23,758 bases of DNA from Lysobacteraceae bacterium (GCA_017990865.1 JAGNNB010000003.1:1-23758); one strand, 5' to 3'. Numbered from the stretch's first letter, positions 1-10,098 are shown. Translations and numbers: made by a program. Notes: a model not told the origin generated them from the sequence alone.

Positions 1-459
1 CGTTTCCGCGCAGCGCTTGCCTTCGTCGTAACAACTGCGGATGCCGATCGGATTCACCCGGCCCCAATAGCCTTCGGGCTGCGGATGCACTTCCGGGTCG
101 CCGTAGACCTCGCTGGTGGACGCCTGGAAGATGCGCGCGCGCAAACGCTTCGCCAGCCCCAGCATATTGATCGCGCCGTGGACGCTGGTCTTGGTGGTCT
201 GCACCGGATCGTGTTGGTAATGCACCGGCGAGGCGGGGCAAGCGAGGTTGTAGATCTGATCCACTTCCACGAACAGCGGAAAGGTCACGTCGTGGCGCAT
301 CAGCTCGAAATACGGGTGGTTCAACCGATGCGCGATATTGCGTTTGCTGCCGGTGAAAAAATTATCGACGCAGAGCACGTCGTGGCCGTCGTCGAGCAAG
401 CGGTCGCACAGATGCGAGCCGAGAAAACCGGCGCCGCCGGTGACGAGGATTCGGGCCAT
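1..459 (-). CDS. UDP-glucuronate decarboxylase-type NAD-dependent epimerase/dehydratase (C-terminus off window)
   Basis: This is a short-chain dehydrogenase-type sugar nucleotide enzyme. Family members convert UDP-glucuronate to UDP-xylose in the cytoplasm, using NAD+, for surface polysaccharide synthesis. The first 153 residues are visible and the frame is still open at position 1. The N-terminus reads [17 protein letters not shown], with the Rossmann GGAGFLG at residues 8-14. Further on are the [14 protein letters not shown] segment typical of UXS proteins and the catalytic YDEGK (Tyr144, Lys148). The start is the ATG at 459-457, with a GGAG about 11 bases upstream. It heads in the same direction as the neighbouring glycosyltransferase, from which it is separated by a repeat-bearing gap, so both probably serve one surface-glycan pathway. 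UXS is the best subfamily match; a dTDP-glucose dehydratase is less likely. Confidence 0.88.
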   Translation of the reverse strand, partial: MARILVTGGAGFLGSHLCDRLLDDGHDVLCVDNFFTGSKRNIAHRLNHPYFELMRHDVTFPLFVEVDQIYNLACPASPVHYQHDPVQTTKTSVHGAINMLGLAKRLRARIFQASTSEVYGDPEVHPQPEGYWGRVNPIGIRSCYDEGKRCAET

Positions 460-563
460 TGCGCGCAACTCCGGGAGCGGGGACGACGGCCGCGCGCCGA
501 AGACCATGCCCGGGGCCGGCCGTTATTCTGGTCCATCGTGACTGGGATGGCGAGCGAGGACCC

Positions 564-663
564 GCTTTTGTGGGAGGGTCGGCAGGCCCAGCTTTTGTGG
601 GAGGGCCGGTAGGCCCGATCACCGCTGCAGGGATTCGATCGGGCCTTCCGGCCCTCCCACAAA
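564..663. repeat. 27-bp tandem repeat followed by a long inverted repeat (REP-like element)
   Basis: Two 27-base units lie head to tail at 564-590 and 591-617, differing at three positions; both begin GCTTTTGTGGGAGGG. The second unit also forms a hairpin arm: 594-620 is complementary to 637-663 at 26 of 27 positions, around a 16-base loop. The element lies between the minus-strand glycosyltransferase stop and the epimerase start. Such GTGGGAGGGCC-type palindromes are known as dispersed extragenic repeats in Xanthomonadaceae (recall, not searched). The hairpin may end transcription or stabilise mRNA, but no clear U-run follows it. Confidence 0.75.
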
Positions 664-676
664 CAGCGATGCAGCC

Positions 677-1486
677 TCACTCCACCTTCCGCCCGTTCTG
701 CAGCAGCCACAGCATGATGGTTTTCTGGCGCACGTAATTGGCGCGGACGTAGGCGTAGACCAGACCGTGCCAGCCGTCGAGAAAGCCGAGGCGAAACACG
801 TAGCCGCGCCAGAACCGCCACGCGGGCGAGAACACCAATTTCGCCAGCGAAGCGCGTTTGCCGCGCGCGAACTCGTGCTCGGCCATCATTCGCGCGTAAC
901 GCTCGGTTTTCTGCAATTGCTGCATCAGCGAGCGGTACGGGAAGTGGATGAGATCGCCCGGCAGTGTTTTCACCGCGCCGTCGACGCTGGCTGCTTCGTG
1001 GATTTCGCGATCGCCGCGCCAGCCGCCGCGACGGCGGTCGAACAGACGCAGCACGCGGTCCGGGTAGGCGTTGCCGCGACGCAGGAATTTGCCGAAATAC
1101 TCCGACAATCGCGCGAAGCGATACCCCGCCGCATCGGCGAAACCGCGGTCGCGCGCGGCCTCGATCGCGGCGCGCAATTCCGGGCTCACGCGTTCGTCGG
1201 CGTCCAGGCACAGCACCCAATCGTGCGCGGCCTGTTCGATCGCGAACTGCTTCTGGCTGCGAAAACCGTCGAACGGCCGCTGCAGCACCCGTGCGCCGAC
1301 GCGTTCGCAAATCCCGCGGGTATCGTCGGCGGAGCCGGAATCGACCACGACGATTTCGTCGCAGAAGGCGAGCGAAGCGAGGCAATCGCCGATACGATCG
1401 GCTTCGTTGAACGCGATAATGACCGCCGAGAGACCGGGGCGGTTTGGATTCGGCGCCGAAACGGCGGAGGGTGGGAACGTACTGAT
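677..1486 (-). CDS. Family 2 glycosyltransferase, WaaE/KdtX-like (start codon unresolved)
   Basis: A GT-A fold glycosyltransferase of the lipopolysaccharide-core WaaE/KdtX type, which acts at the cytoplasmic membrane. Visible signals are the N-terminal strand LSAVIIAFNEADRIGDCLAS, then VVVDSGSADDT, the metal-binding CLDADERVS (DxD) and the acceptor-side NAYPDRVLRLFDRR...REIHEA. The C-terminal part is aromatic and basic (WRFWRGYVFRLGFLDGWHG). The stop is at 679-677. Coding clearly extends upstream to about 1432, but no in-frame ATG, GTG or TTG exists before the in-frame stop near 1515, except the GTG at 1348, which would delete the first beta strand. The given end is an ATC codon with an AGG nine bases upstream, chosen only as the best available context. 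The region is head-to-head with, and overlaps, the start of the next plus-strand gene. Confidence 0.8.
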   Translation of the reverse strand: MSTFPPSAVSAPNPNRPGLSAVIIAFNEADRIGDCLASLAFCDEIVVVDSGSADDTRGICERVGARVLQRPFDGFRSQKQFAIEQAAHDWVLCLDADERVSPELRAAIEAARDRGFADAAGYRFARLSEYFGKFLRRGNAYPDRVLRLFDRRRGGWRGDREIHEAASVDGAVKTLPGDLIHFPYRSLMQQLQKTERYARMMAEHEFARGKRASLAKLVFSPAWRFWRGYVFRLGFLDGWHGLVYAYVRANYVRQKTIMLWLLQNGRKVE

Positions 1487-2534
1487 GGCGGATGACCTGT
1501 TGTTCGCGACCGAGCGTTACGCGCTGCCCATCCTGCAGCCGTTGGCCGATGCCCTGCAAGCGGCCGGCCATACCGCGCATGCGTGGTTCGAGGACGGCGC
1601 GGCCGGCGCGACGCTGCCGGCGCCGGTACGCAGCGTGGGGCTGCGCGAGGCGGTGGCGCTACGGCCGCGCGCGGTGTATTCCGCCGCGAATTGGGTGCCG
1701 ACCTTCCTGACCGGGCCGAAAGTGCAGCTTTTCCACGGCTTCAATGTCAAAAAGCGCGACGATGCCCGCGGCCATTTTCGCGTGCGCGGCCTGTTCGATC
1801 TGTACTGCACCCAAGGCCCGGCCACCACCGCACCCTTTCGCGCTCTGGCGGCGGCGCATCTGCATTTCGCGGTGGTCGAAACCGGCTGGCCCAAGCTCGA
1901 CCCGTTGTTCCGCGACGACGGCGGCGCGTCAGCCGCGTTGCGCGCACCCGCGCAGGGGCGGCCGGTGGCGTTGTTCGCGTCCACCTTCACCGAGCGCCTC
2001 AGCGCCGCGCCGCATCTGTTCGACGCCATCGCCGCAGATATCGCGCGCGGCGAACGCTATTGGCTGCTGACCCTGCACCCGAAATGCGCGCCGGAACTGT
2101 TCGCGCGCTATCGCGGGTTGGTCGGCCCGAACGCCGCGTTCGTCGAGACCGAAGCGCTGATGGCGGCGCAGCGCGCGGCGGACGTGCTGGTGGCCGACAC
2201 CACATCGGTGGTGTCGGAATTCGTGGTGCAGCACAAGCCGGTGATCACGCTGCGCAATCGAGCGCCGAAACCGCACATGCTGGATTTCGACGACCCGAAG
2301 CGCTTGCCCGAGATGCTGGAACGCGCGTTCGCTCCGAGCGACGCACTACGCGATGCCATCGTGGCCTATGCCGATGCGATTCATCCGTATCGCGACGGAC
2401 GTTCGTCCGAGCGCGTGATCGCCGCGACCGAGGATTTGATCGCGGGCAAACTCGGCCGCCTGCGCGGCAAACCGCTTGGTGGACGGCTGCGGGCGCTGCA
2501 GATTCGGTCGAAATTGGGTTACTGGGGTTTTTGA
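1485..2534 (+). CDS. CDP-glycerol glycerophosphotransferase family protein
   Basis: A 349-residue protein resembling the CDP-glycerol:glycerophosphate transferase (TagB/TagF-like, GT-B) family, which moves glycerol-phosphate-type groups onto surface polymers. Supporting signals are QLFHGFNVKK at about residue 82-91, the nucleotide-binding region LLTLHPKCAPELF, and the late signature ADVLVADTTSVVSEFVVQHKPVITL that aligns with the conserved D-[TS]-S-S-x-x-x-[ED] block. The start is ATG 1485 (MADDLLFATERYALP), with a GGGA about ten bases upstream. It lies divergent from the WaaE-like gene and starts at or inside that gene's 5' end. The donor substrate in a Gram-negative is unknown; LPS or capsule decoration is inferred from the neighbours. 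It ends 44 bases before the convergent PH-domain gene. Confidence 0.8.
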   Translation: MADDLLFATERYALPILQPLADALQAAGHTAHAWFEDGAAGATLPAPVRSVGLREAVALRPRAVYSAANWVPTFLTGPKVQLFHGFNVKKRDDARGHFRVRGLFDLYCTQGPATTAPFRALAAAHLHFAVVETGWPKLDPLFRDDGGASAALRAPAQGRPVALFASTFTERLSAAPHLFDAIAADIARGERYWLLTLHPKCAPELFARYRGLVGPNAAFVETEALMAAQRAADVLVADTTSVVSEFVVQHKPVITLRNRAPKPHMLDFDDPKRLPEMLERAFAPSDALRDAIVAYADAIHPYRDGRSSERVIAATEDLIAGKLGRLRGKPLGGRLRALQIRSKLGYWGF

Positions 2535-2578
2535 GCCCTGTCGATGTCGTTTGTTTTCATTCGAGACGCGACACCGCC

Positions 2579-4090
2579 TCACCACCGCAAGCGATGCCGC
2601 GAAATCCTGTGCACCAGTTTCGCTTGCAGCGCGCGCGCTTCGGCTTCGGGCAGGTAGTGCAGGATCAGCGGCGAACCCATGCCGGTGCCGCCTGCGGTGT
2701 CCAACAACAGCGTCGCCATGCCGAGGCGTCGATCGACGGGCGATTGGCTGAGGATGACCGCCTGCAGTTTGCCGATTTCCGCGAAACGCCAGCGTCGCGT
2801 CCACCAGCCGTCGCGCACGGCGACGATGCGGTCATCCAGCGCGTAGCCGGCCATGCGCGCGTGTCGCCACGCCAGATAACCGCCCCACGGCAGCCAACAC
2901 GCGAAGACGCCCGCGCCGAGAATGCCCAGATTCCAATACGCGCCGAACGCCAGCAGCGTCGTCCACAGCAGATGCGGCACGAACAAACGCCATCCGGCGT
3001 GGCGATGCAGCCGATGCCACGACCGCACCGGCCATTGCACATGCGGCAATAAGCGGTGGACCAAGCTGTCGCACAGCGCGGGGGTGCCGATCGGCGCCAG
3101 TTCGCGCAGCGATCGGGGTTGCCCGTGCGAGCCGTTGTCCAGCACCGCGGTGCTGACTTCCAACGTCCGTCGCTTGAATAAGCGATGCAAAATCCCTTCG
3201 TGCAGCGTCCATGTCTGAATGCGGCGATGCGGGGCGCTGGTGCGCAGGCGCGTCAACATGCCGCGTTCGAGCGTGAGGCGGCGGCCGTGCTGTTCCAAAC
3301 GGAAGTCGGTGTAATGCAGCAACGCCAAAATCACCGAAAAAACGCGCAGGACCACCACGAAGATGACGACCAGCGTGACGATCGCCGCCACTTCATGGCC
3401 GTTGCCGTAACTCAGCACATAGCCGAACAAAGTTTGCAACCAGCCGCGCAGCACGCGCGTCAGCAGTTCCGGATTCAATTGCGCCAACACTGCGAACACG
3501 CCGGCCACCACCAGCATGCCGCGATTGGAAATCAAGCCCAGGCGCATCACTTCAGCGCTGGACAGGCTCACCAGCACTTCGCTGTCGTCAGCGTCCGCCT
3601 GCGGACTTGCCGCGACGCCCGCCGCTTCCGAACGCCGCCGTCGGATCAGCGCCTCCAGCGCCAAGGCGTCGTCGAGCGTGAGCACGCGCATTTCCGCTTC
3701 GGGCTTGATGCCGCCGGCCGATTCCAGGCGCACTTCGGCGACGCGGAAGATCCGGTGCAGCAACGACTGATGCAGCGCGACGTTGTGGATGCGCGCGAAC
3801 GGAATCTGCCGTTGTTTGCGCTCCAGCAGACCGCTTCGGATCATCAAACTGTCGTGATCGATGCGGAAGCGGTAGGTGTAGTACTGCCAAATCGAATACG
3901 CCGCGAGCAAACAGATCGCCACCGCCGACCACAAATCGTTGCGGTCGCCGCGACCCCAGAACAGCAAGACCACCAGCGGCACGATGAATTGCTTGAGCTG
4001 CTGGATCAGCACGAAGAACCACGACAGCGGATGCAACCGCCGTTCTTCGGTCGCGTCGAGCGCGAGCGCCTCAGGCGTGGTCGGAGTCAT
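2579..4090 (-). CDS. PH domain-containing membrane protein, YdbT-like
   Basis: A 503-residue integral membrane protein of the bacterial PH (bPH2, formerly DUF304) class, like Bacillus YdbT; the molecular role is not well defined. Three bPH2 units are visible: about residues 70-150 (YTYRFRIDHDSLMIRSGLLE ... IPFARIHNVALHQS), 260-340 (TDFRLEQHGRRLTLERGMLT ... HRRIQTWTLHEGILHRLF) and 415-490 (YALDDRIVAVRDGWWTRRWR ... LQAVILSQSP). Hydrophobic helices precede each unit (for example FIVPLVVLLFWG and VAAIVTLVVIFVVVLRVFSV). The start at 4090 lies 20 bases inside the upstream YdbS-like gene, so the two are almost certainly translationally coupled and act together. The length is normal for YdbT. Confidence 0.85.
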   Translation of the reverse strand: MTPTTPEALALDATEERRLHPLSWFFVLIQQLKQFIVPLVVLLFWGRGDRNDLWSAVAICLLAAYSIWQYYTYRFRIDHDSLMIRSGLLERKQRQIPFARIHNVALHQSLLHRIFRVAEVRLESAGGIKPEAEMRVLTLDDALALEALIRRRRSEAAGVAASPQADADDSEVLVSLSSAEVMRLGLISNRGMLVVAGVFAVLAQLNPELLTRVLRGWLQTLFGYVLSYGNGHEVAAIVTLVVIFVVVLRVFSVILALLHYTDFRLEQHGRRLTLERGMLTRLRTSAPHRRIQTWTLHEGILHRLFKRRTLEVSTAVLDNGSHGQPRSLRELAPIGTPALCDSLVHRLLPHVQWPVRSWHRLHRHAGWRLFVPHLLWTTLLAFGAYWNLGILGAGVFACWLPWGGYLAWRHARMAGYALDDRIVAVRDGWWTRRWRFAEIGKLQAVILSQSPVDRRLGMATLLLDTAGGTGMGSPLILHYLPEAEARALQAKLVHRISRHRLRW

Positions 4091-4802
4091 CGCCGTCTTG
4101 TCGGTCGATCTGGCGCGTCAGGTAATCGCGCAAACGCTCCGCGTCGTCGAGCGACATGCCCGAGACGCTGACCGCGCTCAGCCGCGTGCCGGCGGTGTGC
4201 AGAATGACCGAAGCCAGCCCGTGCGCGCGTTCCAGCGGTCCGCGTTTGAGGTCCATATGCTGCACGCGCGTGGTCGGCACCCGCGTTTCCCATTGCCACA
4301 AACGCCCGCGTTTGACCGCGAAACCGTCGCGGTCGAGTTTCCAGAAGGTGTAGCGATAACGTCGATACGCCAGCCATAAACCGGCTGCGATCGCGACCGC
4401 GAACGCGCCGCCGATCGCGATCCACGTCGTCGCGTGCGCGCCGAGACGGCTGTAGAGCACCATCGACACCACTGCGGCCGGCACGCTGGTGCTGAGCAGG
4501 CCGACGTACCGGAACACCGTCTGCGCGCGCGGCGGCAGCGCCTGCCAATCCGGCTGCAGCGGTTCGTCTTCGACGACGAGATCGGCGCTCTCGGGGTCGA
4601 TGCCGTCGACGGCGCCTTCAGGATTCGGATCATGGGACGACGACACGGAGGCCGCGGACGCGGACTCGTCGATGCGCGGTTCGCGCGCTGACGCATCGGA
4701 AGCGGTGGGGTCGGAAGCAGTGGGGGCGTTGGGCAAAGTCACGGAGAACGGATCGTCCACGGATGTCGCGAGGAGTATGCACGGCGACGCGCGCCTCCGC
4801 AT
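4071..4802 (-). CDS. PH domain-containing membrane protein, YdbS-like, with long N-terminal extension
   Basis: A 243-residue protein. Its C-terminal 170 residues match the small bPH2 protein YdbS: two membrane helices (LLSTSVPAAVVSMVLYSRLG and IAIGGAFAVAIAAGLWLAY), then RYRYTFWKLDRDGFAVKRGR and TRVPTTRVQHMDLKRGPLER. It precedes and overlaps the YdbT-like gene by 20 bases, the usual YdbS-YdbT order. The first 70-80 residues are Ser/Ala/Asp/Glu rich and look disordered; most YdbS proteins lack them. The start is uncertain: ATG 4802 has an AGGA very close, and an in-frame GTG at 4742 would give MTLPNAPTASD instead. Confidence 0.8.
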   Translation of the reverse strand: MRRRASPCILLATSVDDPFSVTLPNAPTASDPTASDASAREPRIDESASAASVSSSHDPNPEGAVDGIDPESADLVVEDEPLQPDWQALPPRAQTVFRYVGLLSTSVPAAVVSMVLYSRLGAHATTWIAIGGAFAVAIAAGLWLAYRRYRYTFWKLDRDGFAVKRGRLWQWETRVPTTRVQHMDLKRGPLERAHGLASVILHTAGTRLSAVSVSGMSLDDAERLRDYLTRQIDRQDGDDSDHA

Positions 4803-4848
4803 CGGTCCTCGCGGGCTGCGACGGCTGCATGCGCATGCGGCGCCGCGT

Positions 4849-5757
4849 TCACAAATCGCGATAAGGATTGAAGTACGGGTTCCACGACGGGTCGAGCGTG
4901 TAGCGTTTGTACGTCCATTGATACTGCGCCGGGTCGCGACGCGCGATCGTCTCCACCGCCGCGTTCAAGGCCGTGGTGGCGACCAGGCCGTCCGCGTCGG
5001 CGATGGCCGCCGGCGCCGGCTCCACGTGCAGCGCGAAGGCGAGCGGACCGACGCGTTCGCAATACACGAACAGCACCGTGGCGCCGCTGCGCTCGGCCAG
5101 TCGCGACAACAAGGTCATGGTGTAAGCCGGGCGACCGAAAAACGGCGCGAATTCGCCATCGCCGGCTTTCGGCTGCTGGTCCGGCAGGATGCCGACCACG
5201 CCGCCGTCGCGCAGACGCTTGAACAATTGACGGATGCCGGCGGCTTCGGCGCGGACCTGGGTCACGCGGCCCTCGGCGTCGGCGCGGGCCAAGCGCAGGA
5301 AGGCTTCGCCCAAGGGTGAGTCCGGCGGCCGATACAGAATCGCCAGCGGCGTGTAGCTCGCCAGCCATTGGTTCAGCAGTTCCCAGTTGCCGTAATGCGG
5401 CGCGGCGACGATCACGCCTTTGCCCGACGCGATGGCGGCATCGAACAGGTCCACGCCCTCCTGGCGCACCAGCATCGACGCCAGATTCTCGGCGTGCGGC
5501 CGGGTCCACAGCCTCAGCGTTTCGAAGGCTTGGCGCGCGGTGGTGCGCAGGATGTCGGCGTGCATGGCCTCGCGCTCGGCGACGCTCGCGTCGGGGTAGG
5601 CCAGTTCGAGATTCCGCCATGCGACCTTGCTCTCGCGGCGCGATTGCCGGCGCCACAGCCAGGCCACGAAATCGCCCAGGCGACTGAGCCACGCCCAAGG
5701 CAGGCGACCGAACAAGCGGGCGAAGACGAAGAGGAGGCGGGCGAACGCTGCGGTCAT
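4849..5757 (-). CDS. Lysophospholipid (lipid A) acyltransferase, LpxL/HtrB family
   Basis: A 302-residue member of the LpxL/LpxM/HtrB family, inner-membrane enzymes that transfer an acyl chain from acyl-ACP to the lipid A precursor. An N-terminal hydrophobic anchor ([20 protein letters not shown]) is followed by [12 protein letters not shown] and the catalytic HYGNWE (HX4E, His121 and Glu126) in [17 protein letters not shown]. Further family signatures are [48 protein letters not shown] and the C-terminal YQWTYKRY. Length and motif order are normal. The start is ATG 5757, divergent from dtd. In this family the exact chain and position are not readable from sequence, so a numbered Lpx symbol is not given. 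Confidence 0.9.
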   Translation of the reverse strand: MTAAFARLLFVFARLFGRLPWAWLSRLGDFVAWLWRRQSRRESKVAWRNLELAYPDASVAEREAMHADILRTTARQAFETLRLWTRPHAENLASMLVRQEGVDLFDAAIASGKGVIVAAPHYGNWELLNQWLASYTPLAILYRPPDSPLGEAFLRLARADAEGRVTQVRAEAAGIRQLFKRLRDGGVVGILPDQQPKAGDGEFAPFFGRPAYTMTLLSRLAERSGATVLFVYCERVGPLAFALHVEPAPAAIADADGLVATTALNAAVETIARRDPAQYQWTYKRYTLDPSWNPYFNPYRDL

Positions 5758-5918
5758 GGGGCGGGCAGTCTACGCGCTGGCGGCGGCCTCGGATCGGGTC
5801 GGGTCGGGCCGTGTCGGACCGAGTCGGCTGGAGGCGTCGCGGCGCGAATCGCGGCGAGCGAAGCGTCGCGCTCGGTTCCGGTACGATTTCCGCCCCACCC
5901 GACCCGCAGACCCGTCCG

Positions 5919-6359
5919 ATGCTCGCCTTGATCCAACGCGTGACCCATGCCCAGGTCTGGGTCGCCGGCGAGGTCGTGGGCGCCATCGGACCCGGATTGC
6001 TTGCGCTGATCGGCGTGCAGCCCGGCGACGGCCCGGCCGAGATCGCCAAACTGGGCGATCGCTTGCTGCGCTACCGGGTGTTCGCCGACGAGGCCGGGCG
6101 GATGAATCGCTCGCTCACCGACGTGCGCGGCGGCTTATTGCTGGTCAGCCAATTCACCTTGGCGGCCGACACCGGCTCCGGGCTGCGCCCGAGCTTCAGC
6201 ACCGCCGCGCCGCCGCAGGAGGCGGAGCGCATCTTCGGCGAATTCGTCGCATATTGCCGCCAACAGCATGCCTACGACGTCGAAACCGGGCGATTCGGCG
6301 CCGATATGGAGGTCTCGCTGGTGAACGATGGCCCGGTGACGTTCTTGCTCAAGACTTGA
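5919..6359 (+). CDS. dtd: D-aminoacyl-tRNA deacylase
   Basis: A 146-residue DTD-fold proofreading enzyme that removes D-amino acids (and glycine) mischarged on tRNA, in the cytoplasm. Conserved signals are [15 protein letters not shown] at the N-terminus, GLLALIGV, the catalytic VSQFTLAAD (SQFTL at 77-81) and the C-terminal cross-subunit motif NDGPVTF (about 136-142). Length is exactly typical (about 145). The start chosen is ATG 5919, because the conserved N-terminal MxALIQRV begins there. The frame stays open upstream to 5811, but that stretch is GGGTC-rich low-complexity sequence. A possible -10 (TACGAT, 5882-5887) precedes it. It is divergent from the LpxL-like gene and lies 354 bases upstream of rpoD. 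Confidence 0.95.
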   Translation: MLALIQRVTHAQVWVAGEVVGAIGPGLLALIGVQPGDGPAEIAKLGDRLLRYRVFADEAGRMNRSLTDVRGGLLLVSQFTLAADTGSGLRPSFSTAAPPQEAERIFGEFVAYCRQQHAYDVETGRFGADMEVSLVNDGPVTFLLKT

Positions 6360-6713
6360 GTCGGTCGAGCGGCCGGGTGGCGCTGCGATCACGCGCCGTT
6401 TCGCTTGGGAGACCCGCCGCGGTTCGGCAGAACCTTCGCCCAGTGCAGGGGGTCCAATGCGCCTGAATCGCCGCGCTCGCGCCCGCCGGACGGGCTTGAA
6501 ACCGATGCCCGCGCACCACATCCCCTTCGGGCCTCTCTCTGGTTTTGCGGAAGTCGTCGTCCCTCCACCCCTCGCGCGGCGAGGAGACGCCGACTCGGAC
6601 CCCCGCATCTCTGTGCGCATCGATGCTGCCATCGGGCCGTTTTCCCGTTCCGGCCCCAGCCACCCCCCTCCGGCTGTTATAATTACGGGTTCACTTTCTC
6701 ACGGTGGCGCCTT
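6360..6713. other. 354-base intergenic region between dtd and rpoD
   Basis: No gene is supported here. One plus-strand frame is open from 6405 into rpoD, but its translation is Arg/Pro/Ser-rich and unlike the RpoD N-terminus, so it is read as 5' non-coding sequence. It contains a small GC hairpin (CCTCGC/GCGAGG, 6570-6584) and ends in the rpoD promoter candidate. Confidence 0.6.
6678..6683 (+). promoter_or_regulatory. Candidate rpoD promoter -10 element
   Basis: A perfect TATAAT sits 30 bases upstream of the rpoD start codon in otherwise GC-rich DNA. No good TTGACA-like -35 box is seen at 16-18 bases further upstream, so the promoter may depend on an activator or on alternative contacts. The expected leader is about 25 bases. 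Confidence 0.55.
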
Positions 6714-8558
<1,845 letters not shown>

Positions 8559-8559
8559 A

Positions 8560-8646
8560 CTGTGGGCGGCCCGGAAGGGCCGAAGTGATCGCGGGAGTCC
8601 CGCAGGGCCGATGAGATTTGCAGGAAGCCCGGCAAGGCCGATGCTC
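8560..8646. repeat. Degenerate ~30-bp GC-rich repeats downstream of rpoD
   Basis: Three imperfect units follow the rpoD stop. Each contains a small palindromic core (GGCCC-GGAA-GGGCC, GCGGGAGTCCCGC, GCCCGGCAAGGC) and a shared tail AGGCCGA or GGGCCGA followed by TG or AG. They resemble the dispersed extragenic repeat at 564-663 in flavour but not in exact sequence. They lie between the stop codon and the terminator. Confidence 0.5.
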
Positions 8647-8661
8647 CAGCCAAGCCACCCG

Positions 8662-8685
8662 AAAGCCCGCCGCAAGGCGGGCTTT
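8662..8685 (+). terminator. Rho-independent terminator of rpoD
   Basis: A perfect 10-base-pair stem (AAAGCCCGCC, GCAA loop, GGCGGGCTTT) is followed by TTCGTT. It lies 104 bases after the rpoD stop and 67 bases before the next gene. Confidence 0.85.
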
Positions 8686-8751
8686 TCGTTATGATCGCCG
8701 CGCAGCGATAACCGCACGCGATGCCGCATTCGGCGGCCGAGGAGGGCGAGG

Positions 8752-9912
8752 ATGAGCGCGACGACTGTATTGGCCATCGCGGCCGCAGCGGCCGTGGCGG
8801 CGATCTGGTGGTGGCGTCACCGCGACCGGATCGTCTCCGAAAACGGCGTGAGTTTTCTAGGCCCCGACGACCCCGACATGGTCAAAGCCATCGCCGCCGC
8901 GCGCGACCGCTTTCCGATGTTCGTCGAACGCCTGCGCGCGCCGCAGCCAGGCGACAGCGATTTCGCGATCAAGGTCGGTGTCAAACACGGCGAACACACC
9001 GAACATCTTTGGCTCGGCGACGTCGAAATCGAGGGCGACCGCATCGCGGGCATCATCGGTAACGACCCGCAGACCGTGCCGCATAAACTCGGCGATCGCT
9101 GGGCAGGCGACACGACGCAACTCAGCGATTGGATGTTCCTCAGCGACGGCCTGATGCAAGGGAATTTCACCCTTCGCGCGATGCTGCCGCGCATGCCCAC
9201 GCGCGATCGCGAGAAAGCCAAACTGATGTTGGACTGGGCGATGGACACGCGCGAATTGATCCATCGCCCTTGGCCCAGCGACGCGGCGATGCCCGGAACG
9301 CCCGCGCCGGATGTGCTCAGCGATGGCGATCGCACGCTGATGGGCGGCATCGCCGACCACCTCGAACGCCACTTCGGCAAAATTCCACGCGTCTTCCACG
9401 AAATCGTCTCCTCGCAAGCGCATATCGATTTGTATCCGTATCCCGCCGATGCGCAGCGCCCGTTCCAAATCGTCATCACCTCCGGCATGGCCGAACGCCC
9501 GATGCGCACGCCGGACGGCGAGATCTACGCCGAACTGGCGCTGCTGTTGCCGCCGGAATGGTCCTTGGACAGCGAGGCATGGCGCGACGAGCGTCATTAC
9601 TGGCCGTTCCGCTGGCTCAAACGCGTCGCGCGGTTTCCCTACGAAACCGGCCATTGGCTCGATGTCGGCCACGTGCTCACGCACGGCGCCGACCCCACGC
9701 CGATCCACTCGTCGATGCCCGTCGACAGCGTGCTGCTGGCGCCCGCGCGGCGACTGCCCGAGAGCTTCGAGCGCCTGCGTCTGGCCGACGGTCGCGAAGT
9801 GCGCATCCTGATGCTCCACTTCCTCGACCCCGCGACCCGCGCGCGCGTCGAAAGCGCGGCCACGCTCGACGCGCGCTTGGCGGCCGTCGACGCGGACAGG
9901 CTCTCGCTCTGA
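8752..9912 (+). CDS. Membrane-anchored DUF2314 and Suppressor-of-fused domain fusion protein
   Basis: A 386-residue protein. Residues 1-22 form a signal-anchor helix (TTVLAIAAAAAVAAIWWWRH). Residues about 28-150 match DUF2314: FLGPDDPDMVKAIAAARDRF, then FAIKVGVKHGEHTEHLWLGD, IAGIIGNDPQTV and TQLSDWMFL. Residues about 185-375 match bacterial Suppressor-of-fused (SUFU) domains: IADHLERHFGKIPRVFHEIV, HIDLYPYPA, FQIVITSGMAERPM, YAELALLLPPEW, HWLDVGHVLTHG and ILMLHFLDPATRARVESA. Both domains recur in polymorphic-toxin immunity contexts, but no toxin gene is visible next to it. The start is ATG 8752, with GGAGGG and GAGG upstream. It has its own transcription unit after the rpoD terminator. Biochemical function is unknown. 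Confidence 0.8.
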   Translation: MSATTVLAIAAAAAVAAIWWWRHRDRIVSENGVSFLGPDDPDMVKAIAAARDRFPMFVERLRAPQPGDSDFAIKVGVKHGEHTEHLWLGDVEIEGDRIAGIIGNDPQTVPHKLGDRWAGDTTQLSDWMFLSDGLMQGNFTLRAMLPRMPTRDREKAKLMLDWAMDTRELIHRPWPSDAAMPGTPAPDVLSDGDRTLMGGIADHLERHFGKIPRVFHEIVSSQAHIDLYPYPADAQRPFQIVITSGMAERPMRTPDGEIYAELALLLPPEWSLDSEAWRDERHYWPFRWLKRVARFPYETGHWLDVGHVLTHGADPTPIHSSMPVDSVLLAPARRLPESFERLRLADGREVRILMLHFLDPATRARVESAATLDARLAAVDADRLSL

Positions 9913-9934
9913 TCCCAAGCCCCCGTGCGCGCTT

Positions 9935-9943
9935 TGCTAAACT
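9935..9943 (+). promoter_or_regulatory. Candidate extended -10 promoter of the tRNA gene
   Basis: TGCTAAACT (extended TGn plus TAAACT) ends nine bases before the mature tRNA 5' end. No strong -35 is apparent. Confidence 0.4.
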
Positions 9944-9952
9944 CCGCCGCAC

Positions 9953-10028
<76 letters not shown>

Positions 10029-10072
10029 CATAGACCTCCAGCGACATCCCAAGACACCCCAAGATGCACGCC

Positions 10073-10098
10073 AAACCCCGGTATATCCGGGGTTTTTT
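10073..10098 (+). terminator. Rho-independent terminator after the tRNA
   Basis: A nine-base-pair stem (AAACCCCGG, TATAT loop, CCGGGGTTT) is followed by a T6 run. It lies 45 bases after the tRNA CCA, inside the island's left end, so the element appears to bring a replacement terminator for the tRNA it occupies. Confidence 0.85.

Noticed and set aside
1583..3052. 489-codon plus-strand frame over the CDP-glycerol transferase-like gene
   Set aside because: Arg/Ala/Gly-rich shadow frame that runs across two opposed genes.
3185..4171. 328-codon plus-strand frame over the YdbT-like gene
   Set aside because: Gln/His/Arg-rich shadow of a well-supported minus-strand gene.
6405..6713. Upstream extension of rpoD by about 100 codons
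   Set aside because: Arg/Pro-rich translation unlike RpoD; the TATAAT at 6678 and conserved [11 protein letters not shown] start support ATG 6714.
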